From the IMG/VR virus record IMGVR_UViG_3300035698_027499, positions 1-50,698 of that record: DNA of 50,698 nt; one strand, written 5' to 3'. Positions 42,629 to 50,698 of the stretch are shown here, in pieces. The translations under genes were made by a program, and so were the position numbers. Each line of letters begins with the position of its first letter. The stretch's first letter is position 1. The stretch comes from a virus. The notes under the pieces are model-generated. The model saw nothing but the letters and a program-made list of their open reading frames with translations. It did no database searches and was not told the DNA's origin.

Positions 42629-43536
42629 TATGAAAATACCAATGTAAAAAGATTAATAAAAGTGCTTCTATTTAAAGAGTCTATATATATTTTTCCAACA
42701 AAAAATATGTGTTCATCTCCATCTTCTGACGGGAATGAACCGAAATCAATAACATCCAATTTTTTAATTTCATTTGGAGTAATTTCGAAAAATTGTGCAA
42801 AAATATTATTGAGTCTTGATGTCTCTGAAAATTCTATATTATGAAATTCTTTACGTTTTAAATCTTTCTTTAATTCATCAAGACTTAATAGGTCTTTTTG
42901 GCCCAGTCGCATATATTGACCCAAATTTTTTCCTCCAACTCCAGAAATATTTTGTTTGTTTTTGGGCGGCAAAAATTTGAAATTTGGTATGTGAGACAAT
43001 CTCTTATCTTGAAAAAAACTATCAACCTTATCGATGGAAATAGACTGTATTTCTTGTTCACTTATTGGATATTCGTCCGTAAAAGAAAAATCAATTTCGT
43101 TATCTGAAATAACAAAGTTTTTATCATCTCTGAAAAAATCATTAGATCCTATCAATCTTAGATTATTAAAATGATCAACCGATGAAGATAATAGCCCATT
43201 AGCTGTTGATGCGTAAATGGAAGAATCTGTTACATAGGAACTGTCTTTTGTTAGTTTTCCTAGCTTTACTTTTACACTTCCTGCCGGATTATTTTGGATT
43301 AATCTGCCGGAATCATCGGCTTCAAATGTTATCTGATCAGAAGGTAAAGAAGCAGCCTCAAAAAACAATCTTTTGCTGGCATCATCACTTCCACTTAGGA
43401 TATCTCCACGATAAAAAGTATATCTATCACTAAATGCAGCAAACTTAATTTGTAAGTTTCCACCTACAATTTGCTTTCTACCTTCAAGCGTGATAATTGT
43501 ATCCAATATTCTTTCTTTGTTGTTGAGTATTCCCAT
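42628..43536 (-). CDS. Tail/baseplate protein with attachment module (302 aa)
   Basis: The 302-residue protein begins MGILNNKERILDTIITLEG followed by RKQIVGGNLQIKFAAFSDR, the same kind of N-terminal module as at 33524-34231 and common in tail-fibre adaptor proteins of T4-like marine phages. The rest is polar and mixed alpha/beta (GKNLGQYMRLGQKDLLSLDE, FFEITPNEIKKLDVIDFG). There is no Shine-Dalgarno sequence: the ATG lies 5 nt after an ATATTTAT element. It ends in a TAATG overlap with the FN3-like gene. Likely a baseplate-fibre connector. Confidence 0.72.
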   Translation of the reverse strand: MGILNNKERILDTIITLEGRKQIVGGNLQIKFAAFSDRYTFYRGDILSGSDDASKRLFFEAASLPSDQITFEADDSGRLIQNNPAGSVKVKLGKLTKDSSYVTDSSIYASTANGLLSSSVDHFNNLRLIGSNDFFRDDKNFVISDNEIDFSFTDEYPISEQEIQSISIDKVDSFFQDKRLSHIPNFKFLPPKNKQNISGVGGKNLGQYMRLGQKDLLSLDELKKDLKRKEFHNIEFSETSRLNNIFAQFFEITPNEIKKLDVIDFGSFPSEDGDEHIFFVGKIYIDSLNRSTFINLFTLVFS

Positions 43537-43571
43537 TTATTATAAATATGTCTTATTCTTGTTTTAGGAAA

Positions 43572-46500
43572 TTATACACTAATCAAAGATGGTAAATCTG
43601 GTCTATTCCTGGCTTCTCCATCAAAATATGGTAAAGATGATGTGGCTTCAAAGCTAAGATTGCTTGAAAATGTATCAGCCGGATCTTGTTTAGAGAATTT
43701 TATACTAATTGGAGATGACAAAGTTTTTCCAGACACCAATGATTGACCATCGCCATTAGTATGAAATTTTGTATCATGTCTTTGTTCTAACATGTCCCTA
43801 AATTGTCCATATCTATCATGTCTAAAAACTGCACTTGAATTATAATCAAATCCATTTATTAAACCATATTTCCATCCTCTAATGCCAACATCTTGTCTTT
43901 CATAAATATTTGTAGATCCTCCCAAATCTGTTTCAGTTCCCCTAAAGCGTGGAGCACCAACGTAAGTAAAAACTTGTTGAGAACCTGTATTGTTATCAAT
44001 GATTGTTCTATCTCCAATTCCATAATATGAACGCAATATAACTTCTATACCTTCTTTATCGTTTTTGTTATATGCTGCCATATCAACAATTCCTTGAGGT
44101 GGATCGGTAGCTGCTGGATCATATCCTTTTTGCATAGCAATTGAAATCACATTACTAGAGAAACCTAAATCGGCTAGATTAACACTAAAAGGTGATTCTA
44201 TTCTATTAATGCCTGAATATCTCGGCTCAAACGGGAAAGAATTTAGCCAAAACGTGTCTCTCAGTCCCGGGTTGAAAATTCCATCTGCATAACCTCCTAA
44301 AACTATCAACTTAATGGGATGGCTGCCCGGTATAACTGTTCTTACAGAAGCACCATTTATTATAGATACATCTGCAATTGACGGAATTAAAGAATCATAA
44401 TATCTTTCTTCTGATATAAGTTTTACTCCTCTTAATAATGAGCCTGTAACGCCAAAATTAAGACCATTATTAGCAGTTCCAACTCTTCTTCTTACGAGAC
44501 CAACATCCCCTAGCGAAGTAGTAACAAACATACTTCCACTGAAGTGTTCATCAATATATGAACCTGTATATGCTAAATTACGTTCAGTCATAAATTGATC
44601 AAGAATTGGTCCTGCACCAATTGGTTCATGAACACCCAGTGTTGTTAAATATTGATTCAATGTATTATTGTCATTAGACTCATTATTTGACACAAATGTT
44701 CCATACATTTTTATAATAATGGGGCCGACACTTTCAAAAGAATTGGTTTCATTATTAAAAGCTCTTGGCAATAAATTAAAATCTGTTGTTGAACCAGTTA
44801 GTAAATCAACTATTTCTAAATTCTCTTTGCAACGTCTGTGAGACGTTGCAAAGAGAATTAAATTATCATCTGGATTCAATACGTAAGGAGACACATTATT
44901 TTTAAAAAATGTGTAATGATCTACGTCCGCCGTATATACGGAATTGTCATAAGGCAATACTTTTTTATCGTCCCCGGCAATTTGTAATCCTTTTACATAA
45001 AGATCTCTATCTCCTAATTCTCCATTTCCATTTCTTCCAAATGGAGAAACTGCTTTTATACCTGCTCTTCTAAAAACTTCATTTGTTGTATTTGCAAAAT
45101 CCATACATAGAAGTCCATTAGTTACAGCAGGTTCCATTACAATTTCAAGAGTAGATGTAATATATTGTTCGCCTCCTATCGGGGCGGGAATTATAACAGA
45201 TGGTGTTGCATAAGTTGTAAATCCTCCAACTGTTGATAGTCCTACAAGCGTAGCAGAACTATCAAATCCGGGGTTGATAAAGGTGGTGTCGTCCCCTTCT
45301 GGTATTACTGTTCCTGAGCATATAAGATATCTTTGACTGGTCCCAGACTGATAAAGTCCAACAGTTTTAGTATCTTCTTGTCTCATTAGACCAAAAAACA
45401 TTCCTGGACCGCCAGAATCGGTTCGTGTATTACTTAGAAATCCACTTGCATTAGCTACCGTTCTCAAATCAAACCAACTAGCACTAATAGCGACTGGAAT
45501 TTTCAAAATCACTTTTTCCAATAAAAAAGGTTCAGATATGTAATTTGACATTTTAATTTTTTGATTATCAGATGCAATAAATTCGTTATCTAGTAAACAA
45601 CTTTGACTTTGGATAAAAGATAAAGCACTACCTATGGTCTTAGATGTTGGTTTATTATTTTCATTTGATCCAAAAACACTGGCCTGTAAATGGGGATTGT
45701 AAATTCCATTAACTGAACCTGAACCATTAATGGAACCACTTTGTTGAGGGAAACCAAATGGATGCATCAATATTGAATCCCATCCATGAGATACGTTTGT
45801 TGTACTTGAAGGAATTAATGCAGATCCAATATTACTAAAACCCCTCACTTCTGATCTTGCATCAAAATAAGCCAATCTGGATGTTTCAAAGTTAAACGAA
45901 AAAGCTACTGGATCTTGTTGACCTCCTACAAGTGTTACATTCGTTCCTAACTCTATGATAATTTGCGATTTTGATCTTAGTGATTGATTAAAACCAAATT
46001 TTCCCCAATCCTCTGGTGATGTACCAGATAGATTAATAAATTTAGAAGAATCTTCAATTCTTAAGTGATCTTTAAAAGCCGGCAAAGAAGGAAGTTCATC
46101 AGTGTTTGGAACATATTGGTCAAAAACTCCCGGCACTACATTTTTACTAATAACAATATCTGACATTAGTTCAACAGAATTAAGATATTGCGAATATGCC
46201 GGCAACCCTGATGGCATGCTTACTCCTGTCTGACCAGCATAAATATCATTTATTTCTTGATGATTTATTTCTCTATTAAGAACAACTAAATCTAATATTT
46301 CTCCATTGAACTGATCAAAATTTGAACCAGAATGTCCATTTCCGCCTACGTAAAACCCAGAACCACTATTCTCCATGGCTATATATCCAGCCGCAGCTAC
46401 ACGATCTGTTGATAGTTCATTGCCATTTATATATAAAAATATTCCAGCAGCGCTTTCGGTCGCATCGTAAGTTGCGACGATATGATTCCAAACTCCTTGT

Positions 46501-47294
46501 ACTCCAATTTTTGAAGCACTATAATGAGAACGAACACGGAGAGTTCTTGCTGCCGAATCATCATTTAGTCCAAATTCTAAACGTTCATTCGCATGATCAT
46601 AAAACAATCTCCATTCAAACCCTTGTGAATCAGATTTAGCACATATAATTGAAAGATCATCATTTATTTCACCCAGTTTACACCATACAGAAATAGAAAA
46701 TGGAGAATCTTCTAAACTATCTCCAAATGATAAAGCATCTAAACCGACCGAATTTGTGAGTGCATAACAAAGCTTACCAACTGAAAATACATCAGAGTCG
46801 GTGCCAGCATTAAATATAAATGAAGAACTAATTGACTGATCTCTTTGCACCTGTATGGGAAGTGATTTTCTATTATTGTTTGTTTGAAAGAATAATTCAG
46901 TCTTACTTGCGCCCGTTTTATTTACTTCCCCTATAGCATGCAATGCTGAACCAAGTGCTGGCTCAGAAATTATTCGTAAAACTGGTCTCCTAAAAAACCT
47001 CTCCTGAAATGACCAAAAACTAGCAATGTCAGCAAAAGGAAATTGTCCAGAATTGTCACCGAAACTTCTATCAACAACTTTTCTAGGATAATTCGATACG
47101 TCTTGATTTTCAACAAAAGAACCACTTGGAACTTCTTGAATAAAAAATATTGTTTTATTATCAAAAAACGGAACAACATTTTCTTTTCCTTTTCTTCCGT
47201 CCGAAACATTTCTAGAAACAACAGAATATTGACCATTGTCTTCGTCTTGTTTTTTTAATATTTGACGAGGAAGTTGAAATATACGACTACTCAT
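43572..47294 (-). CDS. Very large adhesin/tail structural protein with LamG-like domain (1240 aa)
   Basis: A frame opens further upstream, but ATG 47294-47292 is preferred: GGAGG lies 8 nt before it, and it overlaps the previous gene's stop. The N terminus reads MSSRIFQLPRQILKK. Residues about 190-350 form a LamG/concanavalin-type jelly roll (SPFSISVWCKLGE, GVWNHIVATYDA, AGIFLYINGNEL, LDLVVLNREINHQEINDIY), likely binding a surface glycan. The remainder is beta-rich, Ser/Gly/Asn-rich sequence of virion type. A perfect 19-bp palindrome interrupts the coding region at 44819-44859 without breaking the frame. This is a leading candidate for a host-recognition or adhesin component. Confidence 0.75.
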   Translation of the reverse strand: MSSRIFQLPRQILKKQDEDNGQYSVVSRNVSDGRKGKENVVPFFDNKTIFFIQEVPSGSFVENQDVSNYPRKVVDRSFGDNSGQFPFADIASFWSFQERFFRRPVLRIISEPALGSALHAIGEVNKTGASKTELFFQTNNNRKSLPIQVQRDQSISSSFIFNAGTDSDVFSVGKLCYALTNSVGLDALSFGDSLEDSPFSISVWCKLGEINDDLSIICAKSDSQGFEWRLFYDHANERLEFGLNDDSAARTLRVRSHYSASKIGVQGVWNHIVATYDATESAAGIFLYINGNELSTDRVAAAGYIAMENSGSGFYVGGNGHSGSNFDQFNGEILDLVVLNREINHQEINDIYAGQTGVSMPSGLPAYSQYLNSVELMSDIVISKNVVPGVFDQYVPNTDELPSLPAFKDHLRIEDSSKFINLSGTSPEDWGKFGFNQSLRSKSQIIIELGTNVTLVGGQQDPVAFSFNFETSRLAYFDARSEVRGFSNIGSALIPSSTTNVSHGWDSILMHPFGFPQQSGSINGSGSVNGIYNPHLQASVFGSNENNKPTSKTIGSALSFIQSQSCLLDNEFIASDNQKIKMSNYISEPFLLEKVILKIPVAISASWFDLRTVANASGFLSNTRTDSGGPGMFFGLMRQEDTKTVGLYQSGTSQRYLICSGTVIPEGDDTTFINPGFDSSATLVGLSTVGGFTTYATPSVIIPAPIGGEQYITSTLEIVMEPAVTNGLLCMDFANTTNEVFRRAGIKAVSPFGRNGNGELGDRDLYVKGLQIAGDDKKVLPYDNSVYTADVDHYTFFKNNVSPYVLNPDDNLILFATSHRRCKENLEIVDLLTGSTTDFNLLPRAFNNETNSFESVGPIIIKMYGTFVSNNESNDNNTLNQYLTTLGVHEPIGAGPILDQFMTERNLAYTGSYIDEHFSGSMFVTTSLGDVGLVRRRVGTANNGLNFGVTGSLLRGVKLISEERYYDSLIPSIADVSIINGASVRTVIPGSHPIKLIVLGGYADGIFNPGLRDTFWLNSFPFEPRYSGINRIESPFSVNLADLGFSSNVISIAMQKGYDPAATDPPQGIVDMAAYNKNDKEGIEVILRSYYGIGDRTIIDNNTGSQQVFTYVGAPRFRGTETDLGGSTNIYERQDVGIRGWKYGLINGFDYNSSAVFRHDRYGQFRDMLEQRHDTKFHTNGDGQSLVSGKTLSSPISIKFSKQDPADTFSSNLSFEATSSLPYFDGEARNRPDLPSLISV
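44819..44859 (-). repeat. Perfect 19-bp inverted repeat with 3-nt loop inside a coding region
   Basis: Positions 44819-44837 and 44841-44859 are exact reverse complements (CTCTTTGCAACGTCT at the core), separated by only three bases. The frame remains open and encodes LFATSHRRCKEN across it. No T-tract follows on either strand, so it is not an ordinary terminator. A hairpin this strong in the mRNA could slow ribosomes or polymerase. Confidence 0.9.
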
Positions 47295-48030
47295 ATTGCA
47301 ACCCTCCAAAAGCAATAGAATCAGTTCCTTCTTTATTCGAATAAACAAACCCAGATGTTGCAGATTTTTCAGACTCTAAAAGAGCATTATTTTGTATTCT
47401 TCTTCCATCATTGTTTTCCAACAAAACAGAATTTATGCCCGCATCATTAGTTAAAAATGAACTGCCAAAGTCTGTATCATCAAATGGAAATGTCTTCTCT
47501 TCCATATCGGAGATAAGCAATTCACTTTTATCGCTATCTATATAAAAATCAGTTTCTTGTACGTCTTCAAATCTATAATGCGATAATTTCTGATCTGTTG
47601 TTCCAAAAAAATCGGTATTACCATCCATAAGAGCACCTCTAATTTTGTGACTTATTGGAAATTCAATTGAATCAAATGATGCTTCGTCACGAATTGTTAA
47701 TGGTTCAATTGCACCATCAATTGGAAGGTAATCTCCAATATAAACCTCTGGACTATTATTCTCAATATATGAAACAGCATTAAATTGTAATCTATCTTCA
47801 AAAGGTTTTTGTGAATCAAATCTTTCAGTTGGAACAATATTGTACATCTCCAATACTGAACCTGGAGTCCCTGTTGTTAGGCTGGGAATTAAAGAAGTTC
47901 CTTTTTTAATTGGATTAGTAATGCTAACTCCTTGAGCATATTTTTCGAATGAAGACATATCAATTCCATTACCAGTTGGTTCTGGTTGTAAATCTACACT
48001 CTCTGCTTCTATATACGGTGGATGTGGCAT
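47287..48030 (-). CDS. Structural protein, unknown (247 aa)
   Basis: The 247-residue acidic protein (many Asp, Glu, Ser, Asn) starts MPHPPYIEAESVDLQPEPTG and includes EVYIGDYLPIDGAIEPLTIRD-type segments (about 94-114) and a C-terminal SATSGFVYSNKEGTDSIAFGG. It has no enzyme motif or membrane helix. Its start is 2 nt after the previous stop and its end overlaps the next start by 8 nt, so it is translationally coupled to both neighbouring adhesin-like genes. A small linker or chaperone for the large LamG protein is conceivable, but it is unassigned. Confidence 0.65.
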   Translation of the reverse strand: MPHPPYIEAESVDLQPEPTGNGIDMSSFEKYAQGVSITNPIKKGTSLIPSLTTGTPGSVLEMYNIVPTERFDSQKPFEDRLQFNAVSYIENNSPEVYIGDYLPIDGAIEPLTIRDEASFDSIEFPISHKIRGALMDGNTDFFGTTDQKLSHYRFEDVQETDFYIDSDKSELLISDMEEKTFPFDDTDFGSSFLTNDAGINSVLLENNDGRRIQNNALLESEKSATSGFVYSNKEGTDSIAFGGLQYE

Positions 48031-48031
48031 T

Positions 48032-49570
48032 TTAAAATTTCTTTATTTCTCCTACAATTTGTTGAAGCAATATTGCTCCTTTCAATGAACTTCTTTCTGT
48101 GGCTAAATCTAAATATTGATCATTGTTAAAATTTTCAAACTTGGGTCTTTCAAGCATATGAGATTCTACAACAAAATTAACTCCTCTAAATCTAGTCTTC
48201 CTTGGTAATAATGCTGATATAAAATGTCCAATATTTCTATCAAACCATTTAAAGAATTCAAAAAATGATTTCAAATTGATTTTATCATCTAATCTATTAA
48301 AATAAATCTCCCTTAAATTTTCTAATTGAGGATAATCTGGGGCATACATTAGTTCAGGATCTCCAATCCAATTTTCCAATCCTTCAAATGTGGCAAAAAG
48401 ATTAATAATATCTTGATCTAATGCATCAATTATGCTGAAATCAATTGTAAATCTCGCATCGTCATGCGGAGCCTCATTTGGTTCAATTTGATGTGCAATG
48501 CCAAACTTTGCATTGTTAATTAAAGCCAAATCTCTTGATTTATATCCTCTAGCTCTTACCTTATTGATCGTACTTGCTTCATCAAATTTTGGGGAAATAT
48601 AAGAATAATAAAATGTTTCAGGAGTGATTATTCTTGTACTTGTTTCAAATCCTGTGCCGCTCATATGTAATTGACTTTGAGCAAAATCAAAGATACTAAT
48701 TTCACCATCACTATTTGACTGAGTCACATATTGATCCGTTGAAGCATCCATTCTCAATCTTCCCCATGAATTATCTAATTCATTCACAAAGTTGAAATGA
48801 GTCAGTGGATTTGTAACACCTAAAGACTTAAAATTTCTTACATGTTCTTCCCACTCTCGTTCCAATAAGCCCTTTGACCACAATCTCATATGGCCAATTT
48901 TCCCATCAAATTCTGTCGTTCTTACAATATCACTAAAAGATCCCGACATTAATCCATAGTTGCTGCTTTCAGCCAAACTTTGACTTCCAATGGTCAAAAT
49001 TGGTCCGCCACTTGTAACGGAACCACTAAATGTAGCTGACCACATATTTCTAGCCCCAGCTATATCTGTTTCTTGATAGAAAGAAGAAGTAACAAATTTT
49101 TCAATAATTTTATCTCTTTGTGCTCTTGCGGCCCTTAAGAAATATGATGAACTTGTATTGGATTTAGAAACACCCTCGGGCAAATAATCTGTTGGATCAT
49201 CTGACCTAAATCTTCCAAATGAAATATTCCATTGATTTCCGTCAAATACATTGACTCCGGTCAATTGTAATGTAAAAATATTTACTGAACTTGTCCCATA
49301 TGAAGGAGAACTATATAAAACAATGGAATTAGAACCGGATATGGCCACGCAATTAATGGCAGGAACAATTCCAGCAAGAGGAGAAGAACCAGAAGCTGAT
49401 CCAGAAACACTTATTCTTGCCAAACTTTGAACGGAGTTTGTTAGGTTTCTCCCAGGTGGGAATCTATAAAAAGCTTCATATGTCCAGGAACCAGAAGTGA
49501 CTGGCGTGTCGCCAGCCCCTGCAGCAATACCTTCTCCCCATAATATTCCCCATTCGGATCCCCATGTCAT
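48032..49570 (-). CDS. Tail structural protein with LamG-like N-terminal region (512 aa)
   Basis: The 512-residue protein begins MTWGSEWGILWGEG. Its first half has jelly-roll-like strands (GSWTYEAFYRFPPG, GNQWNISFGRF, FDGKIGHMRLWSKGLLEREW at about 220-240), the pattern that closes a LamG domain. The second half is more helical, with NLREIYFNRLDDKINLKSFF, KWFDRNIGHFISALLPRKTR and VESHMLERPKFENFNND, recalling other marine-phage virion proteins in my memory. No Shine-Dalgarno sequence precedes the ATG, which overlaps a short upstream ORF as ATGA. It is the first AT-rich gene after the composition break. Confidence 0.7.
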   Translation of the reverse strand: MTWGSEWGILWGEGIAAGAGDTPVTSGSWTYEAFYRFPPGRNLTNSVQSLARISVSGSASGSSPLAGIVPAINCVAISGSNSIVLYSSPSYGTSSVNIFTLQLTGVNVFDGNQWNISFGRFRSDDPTDYLPEGVSKSNTSSSYFLRAARAQRDKIIEKFVTSSFYQETDIAGARNMWSATFSGSVTSGGPILTIGSQSLAESSNYGLMSGSFSDIVRTTEFDGKIGHMRLWSKGLLEREWEEHVRNFKSLGVTNPLTHFNFVNELDNSWGRLRMDASTDQYVTQSNSDGEISIFDFAQSQLHMSGTGFETSTRIITPETFYYSYISPKFDEASTINKVRARGYKSRDLALINNAKFGIAHQIEPNEAPHDDARFTIDFSIIDALDQDIINLFATFEGLENWIGDPELMYAPDYPQLENLREIYFNRLDDKINLKSFFEFFKWFDRNIGHFISALLPRKTRFRGVNFVVESHMLERPKFENFNNDQYLDLATERSSLKGAILLQQIVGEIKKF

Positions 49571-49680
49571 AGTTTATTATCCATAATATCTTTATAATAT
49601 AAAATATATAACAACAACGAACATTCGATTATATGGAAGTTTAATTCATATGCCAATGCCGTTGTAGGTGTTCCGCTCAT
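49567..49680 (-). CDS. Possible 37-residue ORF spanning the composition break
   Basis: ATG 49680-49678 overlaps the fibre gene's stop as TAATG and has GGAG 4 nt upstream. The frame runs 37 codons (MSGTPTTALAYELN at the start, hydrophobic middle) to a TGA that overlaps the next gene's ATG. The first dozen codons are GC-balanced, the rest AT-rich. It is either a real bridging peptide or the truncated 5' end of a gene from another genome fused by assembly. The remainder of this 109-nt interval holds nothing else I can support. Confidence 0.35.
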   Translation of the reverse strand: MSGTPTTALAYELNFHIIECSLLLYILYYKDIMDNKL

Positions 49681-50698
49681 TACACTCCAAAGATCCGCCA
49701 ACGGCTAGACGTACCGTCATAATATATTCTCACAGCAGAGTTCGCTGGTAAGTTGAAGGCGACCGCGCGCGGGCAACTGAATCGGTTAGCTGCCGTAGAT
49801 CCTGCTGCTTCATGGTTGATCACAAGGTTCACTGTGCCTAAGTTGACCATGGTGAAGATCGTTCCGATGTTGAGAAGCGCCGCGGACAGGCCAGTTAGGA
49901 TCGGGGTAGACGACGCAGTAACGCGTAAAATATTGCAATTTGGCCAGCCGGTAGGAGACCAATCGTTCTGCGTCCCGGTCATCGACACGGAGACCACGAG
50001 GTTGTGCCGGATTGGGGACGCGATAACAAATGCTCCGACCCTGCCTGTACCGCCGGACGCAGTGTTGACCACGACCTCTCCTGCACGCCCAGCTCCTCCG
50101 CCAGAGCCTGGCGTAAAGTTAATTCCACCACCCGTCTCCTGGCTGGCGCCACCAACGAAAGAAGCGGCGCCGCCGGTACCCGACGAGGCACCACCCGCGC
50201 CTGCCGTCCAGGTAATCGCCCCGCCTGTCGATGAGGTACCGCCCGTGCCGGCCGTACCCGCAATCGCCCCCGCCGTACCGGATCCGGTCGCGTTCGCGCC
50301 CGAGATCGTGAGCGCGCCACCGCTACGGTTTGTGCCTACGCCAGACTGCGGGGCGATCGTGACGCCGCCGCCGTTACCTGCTGTCGGGATGCCACCGCCT
50401 AGTGTAAGCGTCCCTCCTGCTCCGCCTGAAAATGTAGACCCGCCCGCAGCAACGGATAGCGCTCCGCCCGCTGTCGTGCTCGATGCGAGACGGCTCGCAG
50501 TGACGGCCGTCGCGTCTGCGGGGCCGAGGGACAGCAGCGCGCCGCCCAACGTCGTGGTGCCGGTCGAGACCGTGAGCCCCGCAGCCAGCGTAGTCAGCCC
50601 CGACGAGACCGTGAGCCCGGTTCCGATCGTCGTGAGTCCGGTGGTCCAGTTCAAGGATAGCGGCGTATCTACAGCGTTACCGCTCGCGTCTCGCCGGA
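49680..50698 (-). CDS. Partial glycine-rich fibre-like protein, GC-rich
   Basis: The frame is open to the window edge, so the N terminus is missing; a TTG at 50654 is not a convincing start. About 340 residues are visible. First come short repeats built on GLTxxxxGLTVS and TTLGGA. Then there is a long glycine-rich collagen-like or beta-helical stretch of GGA(I/L)-TxxxGxGG units. The compact C-terminal domain contains ILTGLSAALLNIGTIFTMVN, NHEAAGSTAANRFSCP and YYDGTSSRWRIFGV, a tip domain common in phage fibres and other Gly-rich surface proteins. The gene is visibly GC-rich against the AT-rich remainder, with different codon use. It is likely a receptor-binding fibre acquired from, or belonging to, another genome. 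Confidence 0.72.
   Translation of the reverse strand, partial: RRDASGNAVDTPLSLNWTTGLTTIGTGLTVSSGLTTLAAGLTVSTGTTTLGGALLSLGPADATAVTASRLASSTTAGGALSVAAGGSTFSGGAGGTLTLGGGIPTAGNGGGVTIAPQSGVGTNRSGGALTISGANATGSGTAGAIAGTAGTGGTSSTGGAITWTAGAGGASSGTGGAASFVGGASQETGGGINFTPGSGGGAGRAGEVVVNTASGGTGRVGAFVIASPIRHNLVVSVSMTGTQNDWSPTGWPNCNILRVTASSTPILTGLSAALLNIGTIFTMVNLGTVNLVINHEAAGSTAANRFSCPRAVAFNLPANSAVRIYYDGTSSRWRIFGV

Noticed and set aside
44819-44859. The 19-bp palindrome as an intrinsic terminator
   Set aside because: There is no T-run on either strand and it lies deep inside an open coding frame.
47295-47348. Longer start for the 1240-residue structural protein
   Set aside because: GGAGG is placed for ATG 47294-47292, and the extra 18 residues would extend the overlap with the upstream gene without benefit.
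49979-50320. Arg/Ala-rich overlapping ORFs in the GC-rich end
   Set aside because: GC-rich DNA has few stop codons, and the composition is that of shadow frames of the glycine-rich fibre gene.
1-50698. tRNA genes, CRISPR arrays, integrase or attachment sites
   Set aside because: I found no cloverleaf-like segment, regular repeat-spacer array or recombinase in reading the gaps; gaps are few and mostly under 100 nt.

Overview
The window is a nearly gap-free, AT-rich stretch in which every gene I can support lies on the minus strand. It is part of the genome of a T4-like (contractile-tailed, myovirus-type) bacteriophage. The diagnosis rests on the T4 head-gene order, read in transcription order: large terminase (18.7-20.3 kb), portal (13.7-17.8 kb), prohead protease (12.3-12.9 kb), scaffold (5.9-8.0 kb) and gp23-type major capsid protein (4.0-5.9 kb). 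A recombination/primase block lies upstream of these. Sequence divergence, the large baseplate/tail proteins with LamG-like and FN3-like folds, and the absence of sheath and tube genes beside the portal suggest a deep-branching, probably marine relative rather than a close T4 cousin. The host cannot be read from the sequence.

Layout from high to low coordinate, which is the direction of transcription. (1) 49.7-50.7 kb: a GC-rich, glycine-rich fibre-like gene running off the window, compositionally foreign to everything else. (2) 28.8-49.6 kb: a tail/baseplate/adhesin cluster of ten structural genes, many joined by stop-start overlaps, with one free-standing HNH homing endonuclease inserted at 32.5-33.5 kb. 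(3) 20.3-28.7 kb: small unknown genes around DNA-metabolism functions, namely a RuvC-like nuclease, a membrane protein with a zinc-protease motif, a Zn-ribbon/Toprim primase and a single-chain Mre11-Rad50 (gp47-gp46) fusion. (4) 4.0-20.3 kb: the packaging and head assembly module. (5) 0-3.8 kb: an accessory tail end with a Vsr-like homing endonuclease carrying a GNAT-like domain, small membrane proteins, a GNAT acetyltransferase, a DNA methyltransferase and a frameshifted two-helix membrane protein.

The most unusual feature is the portal gene. It carries two inteins separated by only six extein residues. The first is small and lacks an endonuclease. The second contains an HNH nuclease and three tandem helix-turn-helix-like repeats, and it ends in an atypical Phe-Gln instead of His-Asn. 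With the three free-standing endonucleases of different families (LAGLIDADG behind the protease, Vsr/EDxHD behind the capsid gene, HNH in the baseplate cluster), the virion genes carry a heavy load of homing elements.

Other notable signals: an inverted partial copy of the 3' end of the capsid gene beside the Vsr-type endonuclease; a perfect 19-bp palindrome inside a structural gene; and a recurrent gap motif, TATTTAT in the direction of the genes, that often sits 4-6 nt before start codons lacking a Shine-Dalgarno sequence. I saw no tRNA, rRNA, CRISPR array or insertion sequence. All family assignments are by motif recognition; no search was run.
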